NCBI GenBank assembly: GCA_905221605.1
Contig: CAJNDS010002411.1
Location: forward strand, 248,001 to 312,000
DNA: 64,000 nucleotides
Direction of reading: 5' to 3'
Origin: Symbiodinium natans
Lineage: Eukaryota; Sar; Dinophyceae; Suessiales; Symbiodiniaceae
Each line of letters opens with the position of its first letter. Positions within the stretch are counted from its first letter, which is position 1. The position numbers were made by a program, and so were the translations under genes. The notes beneath the pieces are model-generated. The model did no database searches. It saw only the letters and a program-made list of their open reading frames with translations, and had not been told where the DNA came from. Shown here piece after piece: positions 20,589 through 34,465 of this stretch.

Positions 20589-22368
20589 TGTCAACACCAA
20601 CTCGAGCCGAGGCCGAGGAGGGGGATACGACATGATGCGACAACAGGGTCACATGAATCATGTGAGGTCATATGAGGTCATGTTACATTGTAAGGACTGG
20701 GTACGAGCCTGTTCGAAGGATCGGGTGAAGACTGCAGCCTCACCGGTGTCTGTCGGGTTGGTTGGCGTGAGGCTTATTGGGCCGACTGGATCAGATTTTA
20801 GACGTAGAACCTTCAGCAGAGTACTGAAGTGACTGAGAAGACGTGTCGCAGACTGTTTCAAAGGTGATGAACTTGTCTACCCTCGATGGTTTGCAGGGAC
20901 CTGGGCAACAGTGGGCGAGTTGCCACTCAGCGAGTCTGAGATAAACTCTCTTGATTCAAGATTGGCCTTCTGGGATCTGGTGGATCGGCTTTCGCAGAGT
21001 TGGGTGCTGCCCGCCTTTGTGAAAATGACGTGTTCCCCTTGCCTTGCACGGCCGAGGTACAAGGTTGAGACCGGACCGCTGGGGGAAAATGCTTTGTCAG
21101 CAGCTCTGCTGCGCCCCTGGAGTGTTTTTTGGACCCTCTTGTAACCGATATCTCGTGTGAGAGCGCAACTGTCGTGCTCTGATGTGCTCTCTGATCTGAT
21201 GATCTGATCTCTTTCGCTCAGATCTGTGGAGGCCGGGAACGCAGGCCGCCATGCGCAAGAACAACGATGCCGTAACAGACCCAGCTTTCTTTGGCTTTAG
21301 CTGTCTTGCCGGACCGTTTTGGACTCGTGCTTGGGTATTTCGTTTTTGCATATGCTCAAGCCCGGGCGTCTCTCGGAGGTTGGCATGGAAGCAGGCATCT
21401 TCCGAGCACGCCGACGCTGGGCGCCGACGCAGCGCGACTCCCCGGAAGGGGGGCCGGGTGCGCAGGAAGATCGCGGGGGGCTGCCGGCTGGGGCCGCAGC
21501 AGCAGCCTATGCTGTGGGCGGTCCAGCCCCAAGACTGAAACCGAAGACGGAGGGGGTTTGGGAAGTCGCAGGGAGATGGCAGATGAAAGCCGCTGGAGCA
21601 GTCGCTCGGGCAGACCCAGAGATTCCTGGTGGGTTACGTGTTTCCGAGCTCTTCGAGCTTCGTCCTTTAGACCAGGACAAGGTTTCGGCGGCAGTTCGTG
21701 TTGTCACTATCTGGAGAGAGGCAAAGACCGATGGCTCAGAGCAATTGCAGTTAGACCTGCGGGACATCGGAGAGTTTGACAAGACCCGCGGCAGACTACT
21801 TCAGGCTGTGCAGGTGGTGTACCTGTTACCAGAGCCATCCTCTCCCAGTGATAAGAATTTTGGCAGTGTAACGACACGTTTCGCATACAGTCCAATCCGC
21901 GGCTAGAGTCTAGAGTCTAGAGCAGCTCGGACATCACCAGGAGCGTTCCTGGCATGTTCGGAGCCACTTGTTACTAACTTGTCTCTTCAGTAGCCGTAGC
22001 AAAAGAACGAAGTGCATCATAGCTTGCAGCCCAATTGAGTCTACAAGTTTGCAAGGAAAATTTTCTCTCGGTGTGGCGCAAAAAGCTTGGCGATTTTTCC
22101 CTCGCAATCCTTTGCAGATCAGTATGATGTTGGTTTTTGTCACACGTGCCCAGCATGCATGCAGGCGACGTGAAGCATGTCCGTTGTGGCTCAATCCAAG
22201 CAGCGAAGCCCGTTCCTTCCATCTTGTGAGCCAAGCGATGCCTCCGAGGCTTGACGTCAGCAGGTATCAGTAGTGCAGCGTGTGCCGAGTGGACGTGACT
22301 TGAAGCACCAGGATTGGAGAAGACGCATTTGTTGATGATTAGTCTCCGGGTGGTGCTAGGTGGAAAGG
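20589..22368. other. Unresolved region with candidate exons
   Basis: Two coding-like segments stand out. One is at ~20905-21000 (ELPLSESEINSLDSRLAFWD, then DLVDRLSQ). The other is at ~21590-21850 (KAAGAVARADPEIPGGLRVS, then ELFELRPLDQDKVSAAVRVV). They are acidic and non-repetitive like the exons of known genes here, but match no family I know and could not be chained. Confidence 0.3.
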
Positions 22369-22830
22369 CTATGGTGGCGGCGGCGGCGGTGGTGGCGACT
22401 GGCAGGAGGACTCTGTTGATGTCCTTCCGGCGAGGTTCAGGTCGGCACGAATGTTACATGTTGCTGCAGGATCATATCTCCAATGCCGTGACCCAGGCAG
22501 CTTGGGCGGATGATGCATGCGGTTCAGCTGTGTCCCATGAATGAAGGGATACAGGGTGTTTTTGGCTGAAGTCAATGTGCGATGTGCATGCACCAAAAAA
22601 CTTTGACCATGATGAAGAGATGTGTAGGCCATCGCGCCGATCCTTTCCAAAGAAACGGAGTGGGACCAGGCCAAGCTTGAGAAGAGGCAGATGAAGTTAG
22701 TGGCATCTTGCTGTGCGTGTTTCAAGCAAAGTAGGGAGACCCTGTTGTGCAGCTCAGTGCTGCAGGTTAAAGCAATACTTCAGAAATGCAGCGAAGGGTC
22801 TCGAGTTCTACTCGAAGAGCTGGTTGGGCA
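22369..22830 (+). CDS. Candidate exon chain of an unknown gene
   Basis: One exon reads WKGYGGGGGGGGDWQED from about 22371. A later pair joins in phase: TEWDQAKLEKRQMK, ending at 22695, then a GT-AG intron 22696-22765, then KQYFRNAAKGLEFYSKSW from 22766. The glycine run and the basic/aromatic stretch suggest an RNA-associated protein, but there is no recognisable domain. Start and end are unknown. Confidence 0.3.
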
Positions 22831-25448
22831 CTTGGCTCTTAAGAGCCCGGATGCTCTCAGAAGCAGTCTCGTTTCATTTGGTGTTTAGCAATTGCATTTG
22901 TTTGCTTCCGGTTTGGCTTCTGGGGGTATAGGAATCTGGTGTTACTAACTCATCCTTGTTACAGGAACGACGTTCCAAAGCCAAACTACACGAATCCCAC
23001 ACCATAAGCCCTAATGCTGGAAAGTCGCCAACAGACGGCTGGAGTCTAATTTAGAAAGTCCCTGAATGTGGCAATAACCCCCTCGCACGCTTAAGCTTCG
23101 CGCTCAGCTTGGCTGGCTTTGGGTTGACCAGCGCTCTTGATAAGTGCATCCTCGACCCTAAGGTGTTATTCCCTAAGCCTGCTACAGCAAATCTTTTTTG
23201 ACTGCTTCATGTGTTGTAGGTTGCAGAAACAGAATAAGCGGCGACGATCACAATCGCAACATCACAATCCATTCATCGACATTTGTGCTTGCCGTGTCTC
23301 GCACTTTTGGGGGTATTCGACTGCTTGGTTGTTCGCGAGGAGAGGTGCCGACCAATCAGCAAGTTTCACATCAAGCTGAAAGACAGAAAGGATCCAAAAA
23401 CGAAACAACCCTCCAAGGTTCACAGGGCTGCAAATGAAAAAGTCCGATTTGCCGCATTTTGATGACTGTGCACCTCGTAGGGGTCGGCTTTCTTCTGGCT
23501 GGTCTTTGGTTGAACATTACGCAGCGCACCGTGCGCCGCATGCATCGCATGCCCCGTCAAGGGACGTGCTGATCGAGGAATACTCGGACACGGTCTTCGC
23601 TTCGCTTTTCCAGGCTGGAGCATTGAGCTTGCGCAGAGTTTTAGTGCGCAGGATCTGAGTGCGTGGTCTTTAAGGGGTCTTAAAACGCTGAGGCTCTGAA
23701 GGATCGGCCCTGGTTGCCAGAGGTGGACTTTCTGATGGCCTCTTGGATGAGCTGTATCCTTTTGAATCCTTTTCTGTTTCCTTATCTGTTTCCTTTTCCT
23801 GCCTCTCGGCAAAGCGCCACGTGACAAGATGAGTTCCCAGGTCATAGATGCGGCGGTGAAGGAGCTCTTTCCGCCCCAGTTGCTGCAGAACGCTGCATCC
23901 TGAACTTCATTCTTTGCCATCAATCGAGGATGGACGATCTTTCGGTTTTGTGTGAAATTTTCGGGAGGTGCCGCAGCCCGAGTTTGAGCGGCAGGCCGGT
24001 CTGGCATGGTGCGGCACTTGCAATAGCAGATTTCTTCGACGGCGTTCTTGTTCTTGTTTCTGTCCCTGCTGCCAGAACAAAGGTTATACACTGTACAGAC
24101 TGCTGTTTAGAGTTTAGTGCCATGGCAGGTGCTCCATGCGCACGACCGTGCCTTCGAGGCTCTGCTTTAGCTACTCCTTCTGAAAGCCTGATGTTAGGTG
24201 ACAGAGCTCTTGGTAGGAGCAGCGATTTGCTCCAATGCTGTGGGACATTCTGTTCGAGAAGGTGCGCAGCAGTTGAAGTGGATGGCATCACATCAGCGCA
24301 GTTCAGAGAACCCCGGCTGCAGATTCAAGACAAGCCGCTCAAAAGCAAGGTCTACAATGCTTTTGAGGCCGACATTCATTGAGCCCCTTCTCTGCTTGGA
24401 TTGATACCTGGCACCCGATCACAAAGTTAGACATGTCAGGCAGGCAGAAGAGAAGCTGCACTGTCCAGCGCCGGCAATGGAGGAAGCCCAGTCGAGGTCC
24501 TTGCTGTCCTACGGTGCGCTCACAAGCATTCTGTTTTGTGGCGCTTTCTTGAGCCGAGGTGGAAGATTTCATTCAAGCTTGGGTTGCTTCATCTTTGCGA
24601 GAGCTGCAACAGGGTGCGCCTTCTCAGCGCCTAAGCCCGAGAGATTCTGCAAGGGAGTTCAGAATCTCCCGAGGCAACATGTCTCTGGGCGAGCAGCTGC
24701 CGTGTTGTGCTCAGAACACGACTCATGTTACTGGAATTGCAACCGAGTCCAGTCGTAGTTCGAAGTCCAGTTCAAACTCGCTCCATAAGAGAAACTGGAG
24801 GAGCCCCACTGCCGTACTGCAACATGCGCGCGAATGACCCATGTCCTGCATCACAAATGTTGTCATCAACGTTGAACTTGTAGGTGGAAGGGGATGCGCC
24901 AGTTAAGATGCCATGTACCTCTGGTCATGATTCTTGGCGCCGTGCCCTTCTCCATCTCTGCAATCTCTGGACCTTGAATCGACGGCAGTTTGGCTTCTTA
25001 CTTTCCCGCAAACACTTGCAGTAGCAAGGCAGATGGGGCAAGAAGCCCCCCCGTCCCCCACTCCCGTCGCTCATGCACACAGGGAGTGCGTGAGCAAAAG
25101 GATCTCGAGTTTGATAGTCGGCCCAGTATTCGGCCCACGTCCTTACTGGTGCACCACGCATGATTGAAGCTCGAAGAATCTTAAGTCGTCTTCAAGTCCT
25201 TCGATGTACAAAGGAAAGCTCGTGAACCGGCAAGGGGGCTGTGCAATCGGAAGTCTCCTCGTCATAGCTTTCACCTGGTTCCACCGCGAGGCTAGAGCTT
25301 TGCAAAGACATTTTCCGCGAGCTTCTGGAGGAAGGGCACCTGTATCATTTCGTCCTTTTCTCCTATCTTCATCCCTTGAAGCCCTGCAGGCAGGAGCTCT
25401 GCCGCTCCCGTTGACGCAGGAGACAGGCCTGCAGCACAGGGGAAGTGA
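22831..25448. other. Stretch without a recognisable gene
   Basis: Many short open frames on both strands, with no family motif. The frame around 24560-24640 (VEDFIQAWVASSLRELQQGA) follows an AG and may be an exon. The long minus-strand frame 23420-24091 has skewed, repeat-like composition and is not convincing. Confidence 0.35.
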
Positions 25449-25988
25449 TGGGAGGTGCGGTTTCTCTGAAGCAGTGGACCGTCCTAGCTGGTGATTTGCC
25501 TGGGACAGGCGTGCCGCCAGAGAGTGTGATGCTGATAGACTCTACGGTTGAGGAGCTGTTCTCAGGGGAAACGGAGACAGCCAGTATCCTGCCGTGACCT
25601 TCGATGTTGCCTGTGATTGCAAGGACGTCTACGCCGGAAACGTTGAGCTACCGCCCCCTGCAGTTGACAGAGGCGAACTGCCTGGCCTTGCTTTGTCGTA
25701 AGTGTCAAAGGACCCTTGTGCTGGTAACTCTAGTGAGTCACTGGTGAGTCACTGGTGAGGCAAAAGCAAAGCTGCCCAGTCTGGTCGGCCAAAGTATGCC
25801 GCGGTAGCTTCGGCCGCGAAGCCTCAGGACTCGTGGTGTCGACAGACCCGACAAACTGGAAAGATTCGATAAGTTTGCGTTGTGAGTTGCATGGCGAAAA
25901 CTTCTATGCTCAAGTAGACAATCGAGCATTGGGCCATGGGCGTGATGCAGTATTCGCGAATGATGTTTGCTTGCAATGGGCTGAGTAG
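25449..25988 (+). CDS. Candidate exons of an unknown gene
   Basis: Three coding-like segments follow one another: MGGAVSLKQWTVLAGDLPGT with VPPESVMLIDSTVEELFSGE (25449-25598), FDVACDCKDVYAGNVELPPP (~25601-25690) and LRCELHGENFYAQVDNRALG (ending TAG ~25988). They read like exons of one soluble protein but I could not join them in phase or name a family. Confidence 0.3.
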
Positions 25989-28900
25989 GATGGCATGCAG
26001 AATACAGACTGCGACTACAACCCAAAACGCGGACCACGAAAACCACACCGGGGGTGTCGGTAGACTAGTTGCGGAAAACATCCTGCAAGCTAGCTGCTGC
26101 CTTTTCGTGTAGTTGAGTTTCCTCCGCTTCCGAGCTCAAGCTCACGGGTTCGCTTGAGGTTCGCTTCGGGAATCACATTGTGCGCAGAAGTGGAGGGGCT
26201 TTGGTTTGCCATCCTGTGATCAAAAAATAGCAGCCGTTCGACGACACCCGAGATTCCACAGGCGTGCTCGAGGGGGGGGGGGGGGGGGAACATGTGTTTC
26301 GTTTTTGCTTTCGTCTTTTTGCTGTCTTGTCCCGGAGTGCGATAGCTTGTGAGCCACTTTGGCACGTCGTGTTTTTTTTTTTTTCTGGTAACGGGCTGAC
26401 GAACGCAGGGCATTTACAAGAACCCATGACGTACTTTGCAAGTCAAGTTCGAGTGCAGCTGAGCAACGCAACGTGCATCGTTGGCCTCTGTGGTCGTACG
26501 CGTGCGAATGCGCGCCTAACGGGCCTAACGTACCAATTCAGCCGCCCAAAACCTGAACCCATGATGGTTGTTATTGAGGATGCATCTTCTTGGTCAAACT
26601 GGCAGTCTCAAGGCCGGGCATGCGTTGCTTTAGGCCTCGAGTTTTGCGGACAGAGCCTGTAATGTTGAACTTCAACCTTGTCAGGCGCCCAGCAGAAAAG
26701 ACCGTTTGACCAGAGCTTTAGCGACTTGGCTCACACATTATCTTTGTGCGCTTGTCCCTCCGACTGTAAGGCAGTTATATCTAGCAGCTCAGGTGGGAAC
26801 GGAAAAGCGACCGGGAGAAATGGTCATGGGGCGCACAAGTGGCTTCTCTGACAGCATGTGGTTGGACCAGAGGTCGTGACACGAGAAGCAGCAAACTCGC
26901 AAACTCAGGCCGCGAACTGCTGCCCAGCCCACCGTTAGAAGTGCAGGGCACCCGCTCTGCACACAGCAGGAAGACTGCATCGGTCATAGCAACAGTGCCG
27001 TGACCTCGGCTGAGGAAACGCACGTTGCAAGTCTACAGCTGTTTTGCTCAGCCCATCCAAGCTTTCCTAGGTGCTTTTCCAGCATATTGCCTCGCACTGA
27101 GTTCGGAGGGTAGCGGAGGGCCATATTACATTTTCTGTGCGTCAACATACAATGTAGAAAGAGCTCGTGAGTGAAAAATGCAGCCGATCGAGGCAAACGA
27201 CACTCCTGGCGACCTTTACTGCTTGGATCCTGGCATGGCGATGGCCCAGACACTGCGTGAAAATGCCTGTCTAAATGCCGAGAGCACAGAACCCTCCAAA
27301 AAACCATCAAAACCCAGAAGTTCATTGTGAATGCCTTTCCAAAAGCCGCCAAGGTTCGCATTGCTGGGCGGTCTTTGCAGATGCAGATAACTCTCTGGAA
27401 GCCTGGGACTCTGTTTCAGCACGTGGTCAGTTCATCGCTTCTTCCCATTGTTGGCCCTCACTGTATCTGTTTGCCGAGGCGATACTGTATGAGGCGTAGG
27501 CACCAACGGATGGTGTGCGCAGAGTTGCCGTCGACATATTTCGTTGCTTTGACAACAGCGTAACAACGGAAAGTTGATTCTGGCAGCAACTCCTTCCGTC
27601 GCACCCTCCATGGGGGGTGCCTCGGTTAATGCACTTGCGACTCCAGCCGCAACAAAGAAAAGAGGACGACCTCTAGCTGTTGTAGCCCACTCTTAACATG
27701 TCAAAGCCGGTCCCGGAATACTTTTTGAAGTACACCAAGTATGCTTTCATCTGTCTTGAGATTTGTATTCTGAGTTCGATTGCGAGGAGGTGTATTGGAT
27801 GATGCGCCAGTGTGCGAATGTGTGAAAGCTGTACGTGGTGCTCAAGCACATGGCATCATGTAGAATTCAAAAGGAATGTTGCGCAGAGAGGCATTGGCAA
27901 CGGACCTGGCAAGCAATTCGAGAAAGCAGCAATCATGACTTGCATGAACACACCTTCTGTGGGAGCAAATCATCGATCAGTTCAGCGCTCCAGACACCAG
28001 TTCGCAAAGCTTGGAGAGCTGAAAGCGTGAGCAGAATCACTTCAAAGCTTAGTGAGACCTTCAGAGCTCTCAGCCGACACTTCTCTCAGATAGGAGAGCG
28101 GCTCAATCAGGCGTTGTGTGCATTGCGACCCCCGGAGGTGTCGAATGTGCACTCGCGTTTGTTCATGTTGTGGCATGCCCTGGTGGCAACCGGTGTATGG
28201 CTTGCTACGGTGGCTCGGCTTGGCATCTTTGGTAGCATCACAAAAACCATGAGAGCCGCCTTGTCAGTCCTCAATCCTGGCCGAGGCCTGCAATCTTCCA
28301 CAGTGGCTTGGCTCGGGAAGCGGAAGGGGCAAGAACATGATGTCGGGGGTTTCCTCGAGACATCGGCTAGCCTCCGGAATGGTTTCAACGAGCCGTGCTG
28401 AAAAATGTAAAAATCTTCTCCAAGCTCATCCTGCATCAACATGAGTCGTAAGATTGCGTGTCTCAGTCGAGGGTTCCAGCGGCATGACTGTGCCTGACTG
28501 AAACTATCTGAGGCCATGTGTTTACGGTGTAGCTCATGTGTCGGAGCCTTACTCCAGACTCAAGTCTGATCAAGTAATTCAACAATGACATCTCACATCA
28601 TCTCACAAAGGATTGGCTGGCTCTTGGAGAACGAGGGCGACAAGCCTTGCGAAGAGATCTGGGCCGAAGCAGTCTCCCAATCAACTGGCAGCGAGTCGCC
28701 TCATCACCACTGTCCTGCTTGGGCTGGCAAAGGCATGGCGGCATAAGACACTTTCGCCAGTTCCTCTGGACAGACTGAAAGTTCCAGCCGTTGCAGGCAA
28801 TGCGGCCTGGAGAAATGGAATCTTCAGGGAATGCAACTTGTCAGCATTCACCTTTGAGAATGCGTCACTGCTGCATTCGGTTCCTCTATAGCTGGCCATC

Positions 28901-31900
28901 GCTTTTGTTGCCAGATTTGGCGAAGATTTTCTGTGCACATGCAAGCCGGGGCCATGACTGTTTCGCCAAAGTAATGTCATGCTTGACTTAAAGGTCTGGG
29001 AAAACAGCCGTTGCGTCGACCTTTGCTTCAGCGACTCCCATGTGACACTCGAGCACGAACCAAAGTCCACCATGTCATCAGATGGCCATGGTCACGCTGT
29101 CGCACTGCGCCCACCTGTACTCGATATCTTCGCCACATGAAAAGGACATGGCCACGTGGCGGAAAGAACTCGGGAAAGGGAAAGATATGAAGCAACACAA
29201 AAATCGATTGTCATTGGGACCTATGCCGCCGATGTGGTCTTAAGATACCATACGAAAGAACCGGTTGCTGGTGGAGAAACCTTGAAAAGGGGGAAGCCGG
29301 TTGGAGCATTGGGGGTGTGACTGCAAGTGAGTCCGTGTCCCAAGTTGGGGTTGCTGCAGAGTCAGTGGCTGATACTTCCACACCAGCGGAAAAGATATCG
29401 AGTATTGGCGAGTGTGTTTCTGAGCGCGACAGCTGATCATGGCAATCCGGCAGCTGTATGATGATGTCATAATACACTTTGGTTCCTGCTCGAGTGTCAC
29501 ATGAGAGCCGTTGAAGCAAAGGTCCGACCCAACCAAGGGGGAAGCGTGCCAGAAGAGTGGTTCCCGAATGAAGTAAGAGGACGTCTCTGGAACCTCCCCT
29601 CTTCCCCTCTTCCGGAACACAACGTGCATGGGGCCATATGGCCATATGGGGCCGGATTGACGAAGCTAAGCTCGTGTAAGTTTACGCCCCATGCGTGCTC
29701 TGGTCAGGGCCATAACACGCCGTGATTGATTTACTAAGACGTATGGACTCCAGCCCAATCGCGACGTGCGTTTACCATAAGTGCAATCACCGCGGTGTTT
29801 TCATGCATCCTGATTCGCGGTTGGGGTTCCCAGTTCAACATAACAACTCATAGCGCGCAGGAGTGCGGAGTGCGGAACAACTTTACCTGTAATGGCAGAT
29901 TGCACGTCTTGTGCACGCTGGGCAGTACAGGCATCGGCGTTTTTTTTGAGCATAGCGCTCACGTAATTCGTTTGAAGCCAAAGCTAAAAACGCCCCGAAA
30001 TGACGCACATCCCGACCGTTAACCAGCACGAATGGACCCGCAGTCCCTTCATGCTTGTTGAAAGATTGTGCAACCTGCTTTTCCGAAGGCTGGGACGTCA
30101 TTCGAGCTTGTGGTCACACGATGGGTGTCGTAACGTGTACGCCGAGCTTGTCTGCTGCAACGGAGGTGAAGGCAGTGGGGTTTCGCAGACTGGCTGTTGG
30201 AAATTTGTATGTGTGCGTTGTCCGAGTGCACTGGCAGGCGTCGGCGAAGCATGGAAAGGCTCTACCTCCGGTGTGTGGCCGCATGCCCGTGGTTCCTTCT
30301 TGGGGCTCCGTGACAGAACGGCCAGGCAATCTCGCGCATTCAAGCATTACATTCCAGCATACTCCATCATAAGCGTTTGTGTGAGATTGTCTGAGCAGTG
30401 TCATGATAATGTGAGTTGCGCATCGCACACACACACATACACATTTTGTATTACTGCTCCAGGCAGGCTCGCCAGTGGAGAGATGGTGCCTCGCCTGCCG
30501 TTACCAAAGTTTCCAAAGTCGGTAGTCGGCAGTTTCTCTCAAGCTTTGCATTGCCATAGCGTCAACGTGATGAAGGACCTTGGACGTGGGCTTCAGCTGA
30601 CAATGCAAGATAGATCCAGAACAGCTTGCTGAAGCCTCACTTTAGGATTCAAGTGCTAGCATGCCAGGTGGATGATGCATGGGACTTTCAGCTGCAGGAA
30701 ACTCCCTGTCGTATGGGTGTCCGAGAAGCTTCTCACATGGAGAGTTGCCTTGCAGGCCGGGCCTAAAGCTTGCTGAAGTTTCTTTGGGTGATGCAACTTC
30801 TATAGCCACCCCCCGCCAAGCTTGTGAGTCAGGCAGCTGGATCGTAATCATCGGAGCCTCACAAGCTTCCGTGTGGACACAGCAGTTTGCCAATCTCCTT
30901 GCCCCTGGTGCCCTGGACTCTCGACGAGACGGCTTTGTGTCTGATGGACCCGTGTCTGCAAACAGATGCCTTCAAGTGGTTTCATACCCCAGCAGTTTAG
31001 ATTTAAGCCTTTGAGTGGCATCGGGGCTTGACCTGCGGCGCTTCATCCTCTGCTTGGCAGCAAGGCGTTTACCTGCACGCCGTGGATTTGGTTATTGAGA
31101 AGGGCAAGGTGGTGTGACCCGGACCCGAAAGCATGCCAATGATCTCAGAGTCTGCTGTGAGCGTGAGTATGATAAGGCACAAGGTGGTGGAGTTCGAAGG
31201 CGGGCACCTGCTTGAAGACCACCGAGGCCTCGGGTTTGCCTTAGGTTTTGCCTTGGCCAGAATGACCGAGGATTCGCAGGGCAGAAAAGTCTGCCGGCGC
31301 TCGGGTCAATGATAGATATGATAAAGAGGGTAACAGGTCAACAGCAGCAAAAAGAGCCATGAGCAGCAGGCGTCCCAGTGCCAGGTGCACACTCGGATGC
31401 CCACGATGCGATTGAGATGCCTCAGACATATGCTCGACTGGCAGAAGCTCCTCCCTACAACCGTAGCTCTGGCCAGATTCTTGCCTTTTACATCGCTGTG
31501 CTTGCCTTATCTTGCCTTGCACGAGGCCCTCTCTTTTGATGTATCTTTGTTCGTTTACATCGTGTAGGTAGGATGGCACTTTGCAGCTTGCGAAAAGTGA
31601 TCAGATCACGCTGTCACTGCTCGCACCGTCGCAGCTCAGGATCCGTTTGACGCATCTCATCGCGGAGTTTTGGGATGAGGCTGAGACGGCGCTGGTGGCC
31701 CTTGACTTGATCTCTCCAGGAGCACGAGGGATCTCGGCTGGAGCTCGCCTTTAGCCGCCCTCAGCTTGAAGCAAGAGCGTTTGAGTGCCAGAGTTCTCGC
31801 ATTGCAGGAGGCTGGAAGAAGAGCCCCATGTTTCTGATCATGGGGGTAGGGCTTTGGTATGGCTATGCCAAGGGCTGTGCCCTTGACTGGTGCGCCACCA

Positions 31901-32219
31901 GGCTGTGCTCCATTTGAGTGATGTATAGCGAAGACATGTGGAGATGCCTGAAATGCCAGGCCCAGCATTGCAGGTCTGGACCTAGAATCGATCCTCGAGA
32001 TGTTCACTGCCGGGCTGCGGAGGACTCGCACTTACTGGCACCGAAGATCGCAGGTCTCAGCTTCGACCAAAATAGCCAAAGTTCAGGATGGGAGAGAAGC
32101 TCCAGACCTTCTGCACTTCGGGGCGTGCTGCGGTTCACGGGTGCACTGTAATGTCGGCCCGGGTCCCAGGATGTCGTTGTCTCGCTGCCTCTGTGAGGGT
32201 ACATGCACACAGCCCCGCT
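25989..32219. other. Long stretch with scattered possible exons only
   Basis: Nothing could be assigned to a family. A G-run of about 20 bp lies at 26270-26288 and a T-run at 26371-26384. Coding-like but unassigned fragments: 27330-27420 (VNAFPKAAKVRIAGRSLQMQ), 28050-28385 (VSRITSKLSETFRALSRHFS and following), 28584-28745 (ISQRIGWLLENEGDKPCEEI, then WAEAV) and ~31060-31119 (QGVYLHAVDLVIEKGKVV). The remaining frames overlap on both strands. Confidence 0.3.
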
Positions 32220-32700
32220 TCGTGATAAGATTGAGTACTGCAGCGAGTTGTACCAGAACACAGTGTATGTCCACCTTCATCAAGCCATGAAGCGTGGCAT
32301 CAAACCGTGCCACAGCTGCAAGAGTGTGACACGTCGGTTCGCGGGCAAGAGTGTTTTCGCACCGCTGGATTGGCACAGAGCTCTTGATTTGCCAACCATT
32401 GTTTTACCCGTAGAATTGTTCTCCTTGTCCGTCAGGTACGTTTCCGACAAGATTCGTTACTTCGACTTGTGGGAGTTTTTGGAGCAGGTGTTTTAGTTTT
32501 GCTTTCACGGTACTCTCATTCTAACATGCATGCGATTGTGAGCACGGCGTTGGTTGAGCTTCCTGTGTGTGGCAGGTCCCTGAAGATTGTCTCTTTGGCC
32601 ACATGTCTCCCGCATCTACGAGCTTCCTGATCCAAGCCCTGCTAGATGGTGCTTTCGCAGCAGCCAGCTTGTGGATGCTGCTGATCACAGTCTTTCATTC
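32220..32700 (+). CDS. Candidate exon pair of an unknown, possibly membrane, protein
   Basis: An exon beginning near 32434 reads VRYVSDKIRYFDLWEFLEQ. A second after AG at ~32575 reads VPEDCLFGHMSPASTSFLIQ and continues into a hydrophobic run (AAASLWMLLITVF). If joined at EQ and VPED they would form one continuous protein. I do not recognise it. It ends in the CAT/CAC repeat that follows. Confidence 0.3.
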
Positions 32701-32734
32701 AAGTCATGCTTTAGATCTTTGTCGTCGTGATCCT

Positions 32735-32810
32735 CATCACCATCATCACCATCATCATCACCATCATCATCACCATCATCATCACCATCATCACCATCAC
32801 CACAATCAAT
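32735..32810. repeat. (CATCAC/CATCAT)n repeat
   Basis: About 75 bp of CAT and CAC triplets, read as polyhistidine in one frame. It is probably intronic or intergenic microsatellite. Confidence 0.9.
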
Positions 32811-33289
32811 GTAGTCCTATCATCACAATCAGCTTCGGCACGGTATCATTGTCAGTAGTTTTAACCTGGACTGTGTGGCTGTCTTCGTTGGGCCAAGGCG
32901 TCTGTCCAGCAAATGATGTCGCTGATGCGACATTAATTGCATTTGTTGGCAAGGCTGGCAGTATCAGCTTGCAAGTTGCTTTTGTAGCTGCCGCCACTTG
33001 CCGTTGCTGCTGCTGCCGCCGCCGCTGCTACTGCTGCTGCTTCTGCTGCAGCAGTTGCTCTCACTATCCCTCTTCCCACTGGATTTATTTATGGCCTCTC
33101 AACCCAATCGGACTTCCGCACCCATAGACCAATTTTTTCGACCACACTGCTGGATGAGATCGATTCTGCCGAATTCAGACCGGTCAGTGTGTAGGCGGCA
33201 ACCTCAAGAGAAGCGCGAAAGGTATGGTGACAAGCCAGGCGAGCAGCCAACAGCTACGCTACTGCTACTGCTGCCTGCTACGATTACTG

Positions 33290-33740
<451 letters not shown>

Positions 33741-34465
33741 TACGAATACCGCTTGTACTTTTTCAATTACCACCGCGGTTTCTACCATTTCTACGAGAGG
33801 AACACGCACTGCAGGATCGCATTTTACATCGAAAAGATTGTCTTTTACTCGGCATTTCCAGCCGATCTACCTACGCCCATTTAAGTGGAATTGGTATCTC
33901 GAGACTGCCGCACCATGGTGGTGTGACTAGGGTTTCTGCCCAACAGGGCTTAGGGCTTTTCATGCCCAACATCGACGTCAGACATCGCTTGAAAGCTTCT
34001 TCAGACGGGTCCGCAGGTCGCAGCATTGCAAGTTTCTATGCCATGTTCGCACGCTGCTCAGGCTTGCAGATCAAGGCAGATTGTGCCCGACTGTCCGGGA
34101 ATAAGCTGTGGCGGCTCCTCGGTACATCAAGTGTGTAGAAGTCCAAGACTCCTAGCCTGTAACAAGGCAGAGATGTCTTTTTGCAATTGGCAAGGCTACA
34201 TGTACACCTGGGACTTTGCCCTCGCACAGAACTGTAAGCTGGTGGCTGCAGTTGATCCAGTGCTGGAAGAGAAAGGGTACCAGCCGATAATGGCTGGTTG
34301 GCTGCCCAGTATCGCATCATGAGTCATGACCACGTCATGACGCACAAGCTGCAATCGCATGGGCAATCACATTCGCATGCAGGTCCAGCTCTTGCCGCTC
34401 CCTGGATGCTGAGGGCCTCTGCCCAAGCTACCCAAGCCAAGTGAAAGCATAGTCACGGCCCAGAG
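33741..34465. other. Stretch after the triplet repeat, no gene recognised
   Basis: Short frames at 34026-34322 have no known motif. The segment 34170-34320 (CNWQGYMYTWDFALAQNCKL) could be an exon but has no partner. Confidence 0.35.

Noticed and set aside
23420-24091. 223-residue minus-strand frame
   Set aside because: It has skewed basic composition and no motif, and the strand is contrary to all recognised genes.
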